Assembly (NCBI RefSeq): GCF_964340395.1
Contig: NC_135565.1
Span: 11,421,742-11,483,741 of the forward strand
DNA from: Glandiceps talaboti
Taxonomy: Eukaryota > Hemichordata > Enteropneusta > Spengelidae
Length of the DNA: 62,000 nt
Direction: 5' to 3'
The position numbers and the translations under genes were made by a program. Every line of letters starts with the position of its first letter. Within the stretch, counting starts at the first letter, position 1. The notes under the pieces were generated by a model. That model worked only from the letters and a program-made list of their open reading frames with translations. It was not told where the DNA came from and searched no databases. Positions 15,703 through 29,470 of this stretch are shown here, one piece after another.

Positions 15703-16510
15703 CGACCTGTTCTACTGTGTAGCATGGCTAACTTTTTCTTGGGTGGAATGCACGCCGTCCTATTCCACAGAATAGTTTAGCTATTCCTAGCTCGGAAGCC
15801 ATACTCTCTAGTTCTACTATACAGTATAGCATGGCTATTTGTAGCCTGAAATCTATACTGTCCTGTTCTACAGTATAGCATGGCTATTTGTATAGGATCC
15901 ATACTGTCCTGTTCTACAGTGTAGCATAGCTATTTGTAGCCTGGAATCCATACTGTCCTGTTCTACAGTATAGCATGGCTATTTGTAGCCGGTAATCCAC
16001 ACTGTCCTGTTCTACAGTATAACATGGCTATTTGTACCCTGGAATCCACACTGTCTTATTCTACAGTATAGAATGGCTATTTGTAGCCTGGAATCCATGC
16101 TGTCCTGTTCTACACTATAGCATGGCTATTTGTAGCCTGGAATCCATGCTGTCCTGTTCTACAGTATAACATGGCTATTTGTAGCCTGGAATCCACAATG
16201 TCTTGTTCTACAGTATAGCATGGCTATTTGTAGCCTGGAATCCATACTGTCCTGTTCCACAGTATAACATGGCTATTTGTAGCCTGGAATCCATACCGTC
16301 CTGTTCTACAGTATAGCATGGCTATTTGTAGCCTGGAATCCATGCTGTCCTGTTCTGTTCTACAGTATAACATGGCTATTTGTAACCTGGAATCCATACT
16401 GTCCTGTTCTGCAGTATAGCATGGCTATTTTTGTAGCCTGGAATCCATACTGTCATGTTCTACAGTATAGCATGGCTATTTGTAAACTAGAATACATGAT
16501 GTCTGGTTCT
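15703..16510. repeat. 49-bp minisatellite, about 16 units
   Basis: A 49-bp unit built around TACAGTATAGCATGGCTATT and TGTAGCCTGGAATCCAT is repeated head to tail. The outer units are more diverged than the inner ones, and one unit contains a 5-bp duplication (CTGTTCTGTTC near 16349). No inverted partner was found. An open frame at the end of the array, 16421-16693, carries no recognisable protein. Confidence 0.95.
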
Positions 16511-18317
16511 TGTTATACTTTTGCAGTATACAGTAAAATCTTCCTCGGGTTTGAAGGAAATCTCCCCGTAGTGGTGCTTACTGGTCGTTTACTAAAACTT
16601 TGGACAAATTGTATGTCGTCATTTCAAATTCAAACCTTTGAACCAATCAAGTTAATTACATCTAAAAATAACTCCTGTACACTCCCTAGGTGAAATAAAG
16701 CTTCAATTGCTTTTTCCGATACCTATCGGCCACTCTTTCAAAATAAAGTACAACTCCCACTAGCAACTCTGACATGCACACATAGCTGGCATATGCATTT
16801 TGCATCAACAGTTGAGTGCAAAACACATTTAGTTGTGAAAGTCGATCTCGAATCGAATTGAATTAACAATGCTACTGTTGTTATATTAACAATATGGGTT
16901 TTTACTCAGTTTACTATAGACATGATTGGATAAGTTGTGAGTAGGAAAGACACAGTGTCTAAAACTGTTTAAAGCTTGTATGAAATAATCTTGCTCGTTT
17001 ATAATGCTAACAGAGATAGTGACAGTACATTAAAAATCTCTTTGAGGTCATTTCTTTAAAGTAACTGCTGAGAAGGAGATCGAAAGAATGTTTCTTTTTG
17101 TCTTTCTGTGTAGACATAGACTAGGGGATTCGCTGAGTATACAGACTTTGTGTTCACTCCTTTAATAATTTAGCACACAACGGCGAACTTTACATTGAAC
17201 ACGGGTCTTACATGCCATTGCAATTGCTTGAGAGAGCATAGTCAATTAAAAAAATTGGTTCGATTTGAAAGCGAAAACAAAATAAGGGCATGTCCAATTT
17301 ATGTTAATAATGTTCGATTTACACACAACGGCCCTTCGTACTTTATCCCTCGGGAGCATACAGTCCATTCCAGCCACTGTAAGCACGTGGGAGTAAATCA
17401 TTCAACATATATCCTATCAGGACCCCAATTGTACATCTGGGTTGACTGGCTATGGGGCACAATCGAGTTTCATATCTTGCCCAAAGACTTTAACCATAAT
17501 TCAGAAACATTCACATAGTCCCAAATCAAATTCCTGTACACCCGGAATACATAATTATTTATAGTATAAAATTTTGGTATGTTGTTATTATTACACACAG
17601 TGTGATGTGTCTTTTGAACTGAAATAGGAATTCTTATACACGACAATACACAATCGCCACATTTGCAATATCATTGCAATAGTCACCTTCTATAGTGACG
17701 ACGTCTAATTCATAAGCTGGGACATCGTGCATTTAACAATCTCAATTCGTAGGTCTTGTAAATTTGTGTATAACATAGATTGCACAATATTGCAAAGTAA
17801 TGCGGGGGTGGTGCGTGGGGGAGGGTTGCATTATCATAAGTTTAAACAACACTCAAATGTCACATACAGTTACCTCAGTTGGTCTGATTAGGAGAATTAG
17901 TGCCATGATCTCTATTTAGAAAATATAATTAGAGTCATTGTTTTCCTGTCATGCATGACGTGTATTGACTGTGTGCCATTTGCCTCTGCTGAAATTACTA
18001 CAGTGTTAAATCATCTGGAGATTAATAGCAAACAATATACCATATCAAAGTTATTATCAGCGTTTGTATCTCGATTGGCGGCATAAAGCCAATTTCAGGA
18101 AAAACTATTGGCTTTTCTTTCTTAGCTGTGTGTATAATTGTGATCAATATCTACAATTCCTTTAGACAAGGAGAAGGGCTGTATACAGTTAATGTATTTA
18201 AAGGACAACCTATCTACCCGGTTATCAGTCTCTGATGTCTGGTTTAATTAAAGTTTTGGATAACTTTACTTTACTGTATTGGTAAGTTATAGTTACAACG
18301 TCGTGATGATATAACAC
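16511..18317. other. Non-coding stretch with a degenerate interspersed repeat
   Basis: No gene seen. The segment of about 17330-17515 reads like a widespread animal interspersed repeat (CCCCAATTGTACATCTGGG followed by CTTGCCCAAAGAC); this is recognition from memory, not a search. It explains the 107-codon open frame at 17195-17518, which I do not call a gene. Confidence 0.4.
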
Positions 18318-18500
18318 GTGTGTATGTATGTATGTATGTATGTATGTATGTATGTATGTATGTATGTATGTATGTATGTATGTATGTATGTATGTATGTA
18401 TGTATGTATGTATGTATGTATGTATGTATGTATGTATGTATGTATGTATGTATGTATGTATGTATGTATGTATGTATGTATGTCTGTGTGTGTGTGTGTA

Positions 18501-18531
<31 letters not shown>

Positions 18532-18626
18532 ATGTATGTATGTATGTATGTATGCATGTATGTATGTATGTATGTCTGTATGTATGTATGTATGTATGTA
18601 TGTATGTATGTATGTATGTCTGTATG

Positions 18627-18656
<30 letters not shown>
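18318..18656. repeat. (TATG)n microsatellite
   Basis: About 340 bp of TATG with a GT-rich interruption (about 18482-18516) and scattered C substitutions. Open frames in all three plus frames are artefacts. Confidence 0.98.
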
Positions 18657-18657
<1 letters not shown>

Positions 18658-19176
18658 CCTTTTTAGAGTAACGTGTTGTGAATTCATATTTGATATAGAA
18701 GATCTGTTATATACAATCCACTGGTGACATATACACGTCATATATTACGGTGTGAAATTCACTCAGCTCAGACTGAACGTCAAATACATACCATTACTAT
18801 GAGTATGCTAAAATGAACTGACCACACGAACTCATTTTTACAAAACAAATCCTTCAGAACTAGCGGGGTGTAAATTTTATTGAAATCACGTCTTAGAAAC
18901 TGTGTTATGACAAACCACGGACACGAATTAATGTTAGTGGAATGTGAATGAATACGGGCAGGGCATTTGATAGAACATGTTATGTCATTAAATTGATGCC
19001 ATGATTTTATACTTTTGGGATTTGTATTAATACGGAAATCACGTTTGTTGAAATAGTATTATGTAATATGATAAAAGTCACGATTCTACACAATATGAAT
19101 CTATTCAAAATGCCTTAAAGAAGGTATGAGTTTAAAAAATGTGAGTCTGAATTCGTCATAGCTGCATCTGCATAGC

Positions 19177-19179
<3 letters not shown>
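18657..19179. other. Non-coding stretch, no gene seen
   Basis: Unique AT-rich spacer between two large tetranucleotide arrays; nothing recognised. Confidence 0.5.
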
Positions 19180-19208
<29 letters not shown>

Positions 19209-19265
19209 CATACATACATACATACACACACACACATACCTACATACATACATACATACATACAT

Positions 19266-19296
<31 letters not shown>

Positions 19297-19567
19297 TACA
19301 TACATACATACATACATACGCACGCACGCACACACATACACACGCATACATACATACATACATACATACATACATACATACATACATACATACATGCATG
19401 CATGCATGCATGCATGCATACATACATGTACATACATACATACATACATACACACATGCATACATACATACATATATACATACATACACATGCATACATA
19501 CATACATACATACATACATACATACATACATACATACATAGTATACATACATACATACATACATACA

Positions 19568-19601
<34 letters not shown>

Positions 19602-19841
19602 CATACATACACACACACATGCATACACACATGCATACATACATACATACATACATACATACATACACACACACATGCATACATACATACATACATACAT
19701 ACATACATACATACATACATACATACATACATACACACACACATACATACATACACACATACATACATACATACATACGTAACATACATACATACATACA
19801 TACATACATAGTATACATACATACATACATACATACATACA

Positions 19842-19875
<34 letters not shown>

Positions 19876-20035
19876 CATACATACACACACACATGCATAC
19901 ACACATGCATACATACATACATACATACATACATACATACACACACACACATGCATACATACATACATACATACATACATACATACATACATACATACAT
20001 ACATACATACACACACACATACATACATACATACA
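19180..20035. repeat. (ATAC)n array with higher-order structure
   Basis: About 856 bp of ATAC/ATGC/ACAC units. Landmarks recur about 270 bp apart: GTATAC at 19541 and 19811, ATATATAC near 19596 and 19868, and the interruption ACACACACATGCATACACAC near 19610 and 19882. The middle and right parts are therefore a segmental duplication within the microsatellite. Confidence 0.96.
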
Positions 20036-20600
20036 TTTTTGGAATGGTATTGGAATGGAGTCCATTATTATCTTTACAAATCTATGATCCAGTGGCCAAA
20101 GGCATAGCTGCATTACGGCATCAAGGTCAAGATTCGTAAGCCATCGTTGTTCTTTGCATACTGCGTACATTCCATACGTCTGCCAGATGTCCATTGACAT
20201 CCGGCATAAAACTGACCATTTTAGACTTTATGACGAACAGTACCTGCTTTCAGACTTACCTTCATTAGCAATGCATCTTCCAGTCATTGACTGTGATCCC
20301 CTGTGTAAGTAAAGCTACACACGTGGGTGCCGTACATTTACTAATTGCGATATACTGTGCAGCAGTTTCTTTCCCTTTGCACCAACCCCTGCTTTAAATT
20401 CAAACTAGAGATAGATTATTTGTGCGAGTTTATAGTCCTTAACTTCAACGCCTGCCAATCAAAATGTACAATGAATCAATTTACATCCCCCACACACACA
20501 CTTCTGCGAGTGTACGTTTGTATACATACACAAATATACACACAACCAACCATCCATCCATCCACCCTTACATACATGTATGTACATGGATTGTGTACAT
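20036..20600. other. Non-coding stretch, no gene seen
   Basis: Unique sequence; small CA and CCAT simple repeats near 20490-20570. No recognisable protein. Confidence 0.5.
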
Positions 20601-20714
20601 GGATACATACATACATACATACATACATACATACATACATACATACGTGCATATTTACGTGCATACATACATACATACATACATACATACATACATACAT
20701 ACATACATACATAC
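20601..20714. repeat. (ATAC)n microsatellite
   Basis: ATAC units with one short interruption (GTGCATATTTACGTGC near 20647). Confidence 0.97.
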
Positions 20715-21392
20715 CCGAAAAGTTGATATTAAACCACAGATAATCTAAATGATTGAATACAATCTAATATGACTTTGTCTTTTACAGTGCTAGACAATTT
20801 AAGCTGTGCGTGGGTGCTTTTCATAAGTATATGGCCTACTGCTGTCTTTAGTTCAAAATATTCTGGCAATCATTTGAGCACTTTTCTTCTTTGTCTAGAT
20901 TCTCAATTTCTCGAATTCTGAGTTCACAATATCGATGGAAATAATCTTTCAAATGGTAAGAAATGACAGGGTACAGCACACGAACACGTAAGACTATTGT
21001 ACTAATATTGTAATTAGGAGAACAGTTCGCTCGGCATAAAATGATTTTTTTTTGTCTTCAGATTTTCATGAATGGTTTATGATATGACTATTTCTTATAT
21101 TAATTCTTCGATATTCTACATAACACGTACGTGTAACACGTGCTTACATGCATCTATCGAAATTGTAACTATTTAAATTAACAGTGTCTCTATCACGTAA
21201 ACTAGGTTACAATGAGCTGCATACTACTACGGATATCCATTCATTTAACAGAGTTTGTGTTTCCTCCCTCTCTATGCATATCAAATGAACGTGATTGTTG
21301 TCGTGACAAAATAATAGATACGCATGTGAATGAACTCAGAAATGAAAGACTTCTGGGTGATGTTGGTATTCAACTGAACGGTACTCCCCAAC

Positions 21393-21397
<5 letters not shown>
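20715..21397. other. Non-coding stretch, no gene seen
   Basis: AT-rich unique sequence, nothing recognised. Confidence 0.5.
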
Positions 21398-22500
<1,103 letters not shown>

Positions 22501-23099
22501 TTCTGCACCTGTCATCCAGCAAAGTATGTGTAAAAAATCGCCCTTACCTTGTTGGGTCTCGAACATAGTACCTCTAGTTCTGTACCTATCTATCCAAAGA
22601 CATGCTCCATAACCGGGCTACTTCACCACAAAGTCACCTGTGCAGAAAGCTGGTTTCTATAAAGAATTTGTTCATTGACATGACAATGGCAATGCGTTGT
22701 GCACCAGGGTTAGTAACAAAGCTATGGGTGGGTACAAAACGGCAATACTGTTCGAAGTGGGACTGTAACTTTGTACGCGTCTTTGCCAGGTTATAATGGA
22801 TTTTTACACTGAACTGTTGGGGAAAACATCAGGTATACAGGATGGGTTTTCTCTAGTAAATTAAATGGGTAAGAGGTTATGTAAGAGGGTTGTAGATGAC
22901 AAGATTGACTCTCTGGCGAGAAAAATAGAAACTCGTCGAATTCGAAGTGTAACTTCGTTATAGAACAAGTCCTCGGCCATTAATTGAAAATAATCGGACA
23001 CTGTTAGTAAAGCTCCATTATTTTGTCATCGGCGCACACTTATTCTGTATTTACACTGGATAACTCTTGAAGCTTTATGAACTTGTCTCTCGAGAAGTC

Positions 23100-23296
23100 C
23101 AGTGATGACCGGACATTGTGAGTTCAGGTGCTAATAATGCAGTAGAAACCAGAGTGCCCGGGAAAAACCTGTGTTGCTCAATTTGAAAGTAGAGTCTTAC
23201 AGCTTGACATATTTAAGCTAAGTCATACTAGAGCTCGAACTCTGAAGGCAGTGGGAAAGAGACAGGCGGTTTATCCACTGAGTCCCCGACAACCCG
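23100..23296 (-). mobile_element. tRNA-derived SINE, copy 1
   Basis: On the minus strand the head reads GGACTCAGTGGATAAACC (A-box-like, about 23268-23285). About 34 bases later comes AGTTCGAGCTC (B-box-like, about 23231-23241), which is tRNA-like spacing. The body on the plus strand contains AAACCAGAGTGCCCGG. A second copy lies at about 50770-51034 with a matching body and the same terminal GGGTTGTCGG. Short, non-coding and promoter-bearing, it fits a SINE moved by LINE machinery. Confidence 0.65.
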
Positions 23297-24519
23297 AAAT
23301 GTATACAGTGAATGAAGGTGAATGTGAAACCACATGAATAAAACTCACTATCAAATGACCCATCTCAAGTTTATATATATAAAGTATAAAGTTGGTTGCA
23401 TCCATCCAATGTCGTGCGTGTTTTTTTTTTTACTTAATATTAACTAATTAACAGAAAGTTTATGATATAACGTTTTGATGATTGAACATAGCCCTTATCA
23501 AACATGTTTAATGATTCGGGGATAAGGCTATAAAAACACTTGCTTTGGAACATTTGTGATGCAAGTACTATTTGCTGATTGTGTATAAAGCAGGTTTTGA
23601 ATACGAGTGTAATAGATTACAGTTGCGAAAATCGGATGATGCAGATTTTAACTTTAATATGAAGCCGTGTCTGCATGTCTGAGCAACTGCAGTTCTGTCT
23701 CGTGACCTTTAACCCAGAGGTCAACATTATTCAGCAGATCAAATGATTAGTCATCTTTGTAAAAAAAAATATACAATCGGGAAAAATCTGAGAAATTATT
23801 TCTCAGAGCTTAGGCTTCAAAGTAAGATGGGGTGAAACTGTATTAAGAGTTTCGTGACATAGACACACTTCGAGGTAATGGGTTATTTATTCAAAAGCCC
23901 TTGACTCAGGAAGCTTTGTGCTTTCCGTCGAATTTTAATCAAAACATTACTTCGGAATGTCACTTACATTTCCTCCCTCGCTTCTATTTTAAGAAACAAC
24001 AGCAAATTGTTAATGGCTGTGCACAATAGAACATTTTCCATGATTACATTTAAGTATACAAATGGGGCGCGAGATAATATTCAAGTTGCACGTATATATA
24101 AAAAAATAACTATTCACAATGGGTTGCAACAGCCTATATTTTAATTCATTAACCTTTTCACTAAAAGACATTTTTGAAAAAATGAAAAATAAAACAACTT
24201 TTTGTGATTAATCTTTTCTCTGTAATCATCAAATTTTTGACATCAAAATATCAAGATATTTCTTTTCATTGACTTTTAAGTCTAAAAATAAAGTTGAAAT
24301 ACACCAAACTGTTTGAGAAGGAAATAAATCTTTTAGTTGCTTTAGAAATGGCGGAATGCGCTTGCAAAATAATAGCTGAATTTCCAGGAATATGAAAATT
24401 GTGTTTAAATGATTTTCGCGGAGAAAGTACTTGGTACTTGGAGAACACGCGTGGTCCTGATTATTTACGGATTTTGTCATTCATCACACACTAATGTATG
24501 CACAGTCTAATAGAAATTA
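23297..24519. other. Non-coding stretch, no gene seen
   Basis: AT-rich; short open frames on the minus strand near 24229-24480 show no domain. Confidence 0.5.
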
Positions 24520-24860
24520 AAACTTGTGTGGTTCCGATTACGCTCAATTTTAGAATAGTTGGGGTAGGTAGATTTTTTTCAAGCGTGTGTGTGTCTAGTT
24601 CAGGTAGTTATGTTTTCCGTTGCTTTCCATATGGTCTATGTGTTATTGATTTCTTCTCATCAGATATACAGCCATTACAGATTGGAAGAACAGTTTTATA
24701 TTGTCTTTTTAAGATGATGACAGTTTCTGCATTCACTATTTGTCGGGAGAGCTCACAATTTTCACGATTTTATTATTTTTTTCTCAAATATGTAAAAAAA
24801 AAAAGTGTACGGTTGGCCGCAGTGAAAAACTAGGTGGGGGTCGGGTAACCGGAAGCAAAC
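24520..24860 (+). repeat. Interspersed repeat of about 340 bp, copy 1
   Basis: Sequence from about 24530 (GTTCCGATTACGCTCAATTTT) through TACAGCCATTACAGATTGGA (about 24668) to GCAGTGAAAAACTA (about 24822) recurs in inverted orientation at about 51475-51815 with many substitutions but the same order throughout. The 111-codon open frame at 24498-24833 is not conserved as a protein in the other copy and is rejected as a gene. Confidence 0.8.
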
Positions 24861-25264
24861 CATATAGGCCTTATAAATTCTCAAAAATCAATTCGCGCGC
24901 CTTGTTTATTCAACCTATGGCTCTGCCACGTAGGAATGTACAAAATCGGCATGAGAAATAACAACACGTAATCTCCCGAATATGTTCTACCGGTTTCATG
25001 ACATGGAATGCAATACTCATATTTTGTATACAGGAATCCCATGGCTACAATTATTAGATTAACATTAATTGAATATTCTCTATATTTACAAGACTAAATT
25101 CTTGAGTATCAATTTGACTTAATGTAATTGTCGATCTGATATTGGGGTCACTGAATGGGGTCAGATTCATGCAGTTATGTCCCGGAGTTGTGTGTTCTAT
25201 TTTGAATAGTATAGTCGTACATCTACATTGACGATACCGAAGACAATTAAAATGACGATTCGGT
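24861..25264. other. Non-coding stretch, no gene seen
   Basis: AT-rich unique sequence between the interspersed repeat and a foldback element; nothing recognised. Confidence 0.5.
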
Positions 25265-25548
25265 AGTGATTTTGGATTTTTTATTTATAAAATAAGAATT
25301 TTATCATGGCTTCCAACTTTGAAAAATCAATGTGAAACAACGTATGTGAAGTCTCTGTTTGTAACTTAATAAATTACAAAAGATTGATAAGTGTAAACCT
25401 GTTTTTATTTTTTTTAAACACATGTTTTAGCTTTTTTTTGCAATGTACTGAGTTACAAACACAGACTTGGTCTATGTTGTTTCACATTGATTTTTCAAGT
25501 AGGAAGTCGTGATAAAATTGTTTTATAGATTAAAAACCCAAAATAAAT
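25265..25548. mobile_element. Foldback/MITE-like element with about 105-bp imperfect arms
   Basis: The left arm (about 25270-25375) and right arm (about 25440-25543) are imperfect reverse complements. The clearest match is AAAAATCAATGTGAAACAAC on the left with GTTGTTTCACATTGATTTTT on the right. TATTTATAAAA and TTTTATAGAT pair further out. The element is AT-rich and non-coding. Confidence 0.8.
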
Positions 25549-26695
25549 ATAAATAGAATTATCATCCATATGACCACCTTTAAGTTTTATTTTTAGGTAA
25601 ATGTGAATAGACAGAGTTCACATCTGCAATATTTGTATTTAATATAACGTACTTAATATACAAGTGTAATATTATAAATTGACATTAAATTTAAAGGAAA
25701 AGTGCTGTCAGATTTATTTCTGTCTTTAGTACACTTATAATAATTACTGCTATCAACTTTTTTTAAAAAAACAGCTTTTGGGTAATAACATAGCACATAG
25801 GTAACTCAAGTTGCACAACTTTGAAATCCTGTAAACTTTGACGCCCTAGTGCACTTGACACGCGTTCGACCATTCGAGGAGTTCCTGCAGCAAGGGTTTA
25901 TGGGAAACATCTACTGATAACATCACGAATACCAAAATAATGTATTGGGGTCTTGACCCAAGTTGCATTATCTTTGTCAACATGAAAGGCATAAGGGTAA
26001 GTCTGTCACTTTGATTATTTCCCCGATAGCGAAAACTGGTGACAGGAAGGATGTAGTTTTCCGACATTTTAAAGAATAACAATCAGTGTTTTTTCCCCAC
26101 AATACATACAGAGTTGAAGGTTAAGGGCAAATCGTGCGACGATGGTTACTTCAAGGATATATGTTTAGAGGGATGTACACGATTGTCTTCTACTGAGAAT
26201 TGTAAATATACGTAGTAGATTTTTAGGGAAAAGGTTAACTGATCTCAGAGAATTGTACAAACAGGCTCTCCGTAGGAAAGGTCTGTCAGATCTAAACGAC
26301 CCATCTTATCCATTCAATAATAGGTTTGAATATCTACCTTCAGGTTGCCGTTTTTGCAAAAAAAGTTACCTTGAAAAAAGTTGTTTATCCCACTGGCTGT
26401 TGCCGTTTTAAACATGAGAATGTCTTTATCGCTCACAGGGGGCCAGGCTCCCACCTCTTCCAGTTTGAAATCGTTAGCCAGTTAATGTGGAAGTTGGTTA
26501 ATGTGTTTTGTTTGCAATTGTAGTGTGCTTATTCTCTGGAAGATTGTTGGTTTGCTGATATGTGTTCAAGAACTAAAATTGGTTGGGTCCCCATGGAAAC
26601 ATATATCATTTGCATATTTCTGTAAATGATGTGGAAAGTGGATTTGGCATTAAAGAGACGATTTATCTTAATTATGTTGACAATATGAGTATGTA
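25549..26695. other. Non-coding stretch, no gene seen
   Basis: AT-rich sequence; only short open frames with no recognisable protein. Confidence 0.5.
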
Positions 26696-26712
26696 AATCG
26701 ATCAATCAATCG

Positions 26713-26797
<85 letters not shown>

Positions 26798-26798
26798 C
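26696..26798. repeat. (ATCA)n microsatellite
   Basis: About 25 ATCA units, with ATCG variants at the left end. Confidence 0.97.
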
Positions 26799-26822
26799 TT
26801 ACCTATCCACACAGCCACACAC

Positions 26823-26912
26823 CCATCCATCCATCCATCCATCCATCCACCCATCCATCCCGGATGATCCATCCATCCATCCATCCATCCATCCATCCAT
26901 CCATCCATCCAT
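26823..26912. repeat. (ATCC)n microsatellite
   Basis: ATCC units with a short interruption (CGGATG near 26861), adjacent to the ATCA array. Confidence 0.96.
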
Positions 26913-28110
26913 CTCGTATTTTCTGATCCCTGTCTCAACTAGAAATTAGCAGGATGCCAAATGGCGCAGACAACAAAAATGTACTTAGGTGGGAACATCA
27001 AGGTAGAAGTAATAGCAGAAATTTGACTAGAGCTATGAACGATCAGCTAATTACACGTATCATGAATAAAAAACATGATTTTTACCTTGAGTTGGTATAT
27101 ACTGACGATAAATCAAATTCCGAATATATGTATCACTAGAAAATGTATTTGCACAAAACTGAGGGTCCTACAAAGACACTATTTCTATAACATAAAGCTG
27201 CCTATACAACTACATATTTTGATGAGGGCAAAATATCGATAGACCTTCAATCTGTAACGATTTCAACCGTGAAAAGACTATTTCAAAAGTGCCATTATGT
27301 TCATGAAAGACACGCGCTGACACCATATGGCGTCCTAGATTACAACGAAGGGTTCTTTGTGTTCTTCTCCGTCCACTTGTGACTTGCAGACAATTGAACT
27401 CCAACTGATGTCGTGACAACTCCTGATGAACGTTTGGCGTCACTGTTTCAAGCGATGGTTCAATAAAGTGCTCACATCGGTGTGAAGTACAACACCATTC
27501 CATTTATACTTTGCGTACTTGAACTTGCCCTCTGCCTGACATAAACGTACGCAGGTGTTTTGCTTTAGTTAGCAGAGTTGATCTATTCTTAACCGCCACT
27601 GTGTCTTTGTTCTCTCCAGAAAACCACGGACATGAAAGCATAGTGGGAATTGATTCAATGTTTTGTTTTCAATCACATACATGCATAGATAGATACTTAG
27701 ATGTGACATCATTTAAACTTGAATATTTGTGGTGTACAGTTGCCAAATATGATGCGAATCAAATGCATACTGTTAACTTCCTAACATAACATCTACAATC
27801 GGCTGATCATACCGCCACCTAGTGGTCATCTTTAAATGTATCGGTCAAAACAGATCGACATCTCAATGCTACAACATTCTCGCAAACCAGAGCTGTTATT
27901 TCTTCCACGACACTGCCAAATAACTTGGCGGTGCATCTTGGATTGTACCTTTGTAAATTATGTTATGTTGTTTATCATCGAGCTCAACTCAAAAGAAAAA
28001 CAATACTGGAGAGTAGAATGGATTGGCAACATTTCTGTCGACGTGCCAATATGTAGTGCATGCTCTATGCTTCACGCGTGCACGTGCGCTTAGGCTTGGC
28101 TCATACATGA
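26913..28110. other. Non-coding stretch, no gene seen
   Basis: Open frames of 60-97 codons at 26954-27139, 27210-27503 (minus), 27601-27789 and 27836-28093 have no domain I recognise and no paired splice sites joining them. Confidence 0.45.
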
Positions 28111-28465
28111 TTCATTTCCCATCATTCCTTAGTAGATGAAGTATGAACAGTTGAGGGTAAAGTCTTCATCTTTAATACACTACCAATAATGTCGTGCAAC
28201 TTAAAAGAGAGATTCCGCGACAATACTGCCCTCACCGTCTTTTTATAGCATTTATCTTGTTTATTTGCGATACTATCCAATGTCTGGCAACTTGAATAGA
28301 GACGCCTACACAATACTGCCCTCACCGTCCATTTACAACATTTATTTTGTTTACTTGCGATAATACCAAATGATGATACAAATTCGTTTCTTCCATTCAG
28401 TAAGCATAGTTCAGGGTAAAGTAGTTCCCCCTGAACTATGCTCACTAAATGGAAGAAACGAATCA
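28111..28465. repeat. Repeat block with local duplication and 35-bp inverted arms
   Basis: ACAATACTGCCCTCACCGTC occurs near 28220 and 28310, marking a direct duplication of about 90 bp. At its right, 28382-28416 and 28429-28463 are reverse complements over 35 bases with two mismatches and a 12-base loop (core GCATAGTTCAGGG / CCCTGAACTATGC). The start (near 28147) repeats the phrase GAGGGTAAAGT. This is probably a non-autonomous element or its remains. Confidence 0.65.
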
Positions 28466-28639
28466 GTATCTAACTGTCGACACACGAGGAAGTTCATATT
28501 ATGTAGTAACTATAAATAACACAAACACAGAAAACAATAGCCAAGTAATTATCGCCTACACACATCAACTTTGGCTGTCGACAGTCGCTCGCGCCTTTTT
28601 TTTCCTACGGTTTTATCTAAACGTAAGTCGTCGCCGCGC

Positions 28640-29470
28640 TCCGATCCGGCGCAATACTACTATAATCGCATACTGATATCGAGGGTCGATATACCCAATC
28701 CGTACCAGTATCACGGGGAACTTCTAGGAGCAGTCGACCAGCTCGTTTAAATTTATGGAGGAGCTCAAGTGTCTTCAAATACTTTTGATTCGTATTACAC
28801 CATACATTCGCAGCATAATCGAAATGGGGAAGGACTAAGGTATTTTGAACATCACCTTCCTAAGTCCCATCGGCAAAAAGTGTCCGATTCTCGACAGTAG
28901 ACCAAGTTTTAGAGAAATTGTAACAGAAATTTTGGAAATATGTGTTGAAAATTTCAATTTTGAATCCAACCAAACCCCTAAGTATTTGAAATCAAATACT
29001 TGCTGTACTAGGTATTCGAATTTGCAAGGCTGAATTTAGTTTTAGTCTTTGAGAAGTACCGAAAAGCATGGTCTTGGTTTTAGTTGTATTCAGTGGTAAC
29101 TTGTTTGAGTCAAGCCAGGCCTTGACATGCATTATTTCCTCTGTAAGTGTCACTTCAATATCGGCATTGGCCATTGCTTGAATAGAAAAGAGCCGTGTCA
29201 TCTGCATACATAATGACTTGAGCCTTTATAACTGTTTCCGGCAAGTCATTGATATAAAGGGTGAAAAATAAAGGTCCCAGGATTGAACCTTGGGGTACCC
29301 CACAAGAAATGCCCATGCTTTCTGATAATGTGGAATTTAACTCTACAACTTCTGTACGGATAGATAGGCACGGAACCATGCCAAATCCACTGCCTTGTAT
29401 ACCAAATTGATGTAGTGTCTGAAGCAGCAGTATCGAAATCAAAATGAAAACGCCGGAGGAATTGTGTCAC
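28640..29470 (-). pseudogene. Non-LTR retrotransposon reverse transcriptase, broken
   Basis: Minus-strand reading shows the fingers/palm motif GVPQGSILGPLFFTLYINDL followed by the catalytic YADDT box (about 29190-29320). After a frame change come AWLDSNKLPLNTTKTKTMLF (about 29050-29120) and FKYLGVWLDSKLKFSTHI (about 28925-28990), then further C-terminal sequence (KFKRAGRLLLEVPRDTG, about 28700-28755). This is the usual order of a CR1/Jockey-type LINE. At least two frame changes and an internal stop break it, and the endonuclease and N-terminal parts are absent. It is a dead, 5'-truncated copy. Confidence 0.92.

Noticed and set aside
17195-17518. 107-codon plus-strand frame as a gene
   Set aside because: Its right half reads like a common dispersed repeat and there are no splice sites or domains.
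18225-20200. Many long overlapping open frames (up to 340 codons) of Met-Tyr-Val-Cys or His-Thr-Tyr-Ile repeats
   Set aside because: They are ATAC/TATG tetranucleotide repeats read in every frame on both strands; no start, domain or splice evidence.
22545-22630. tRNA gene on the minus strand
   Set aside because: A- and B-box-like motifs are present but no acceptor stem or anticodon arm forms and the spacing is too long; kept only as a possible SINE fragment.
24498-24833. 111-codon plus-strand frame as a membrane protein
   Set aside because: It lies inside an interspersed repeat whose other copy (51475-51815) does not keep the frame.
26696-26912. CRISPR-like direct repeats
   Set aside because: Plain ATCA and ATCC microsatellites without unique spacers; the genome is eukaryotic.
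27210-27503. 97-codon minus-strand frame
   Set aside because: No recognisable domain; no linked exons; could be a decayed exon but nothing supports it.
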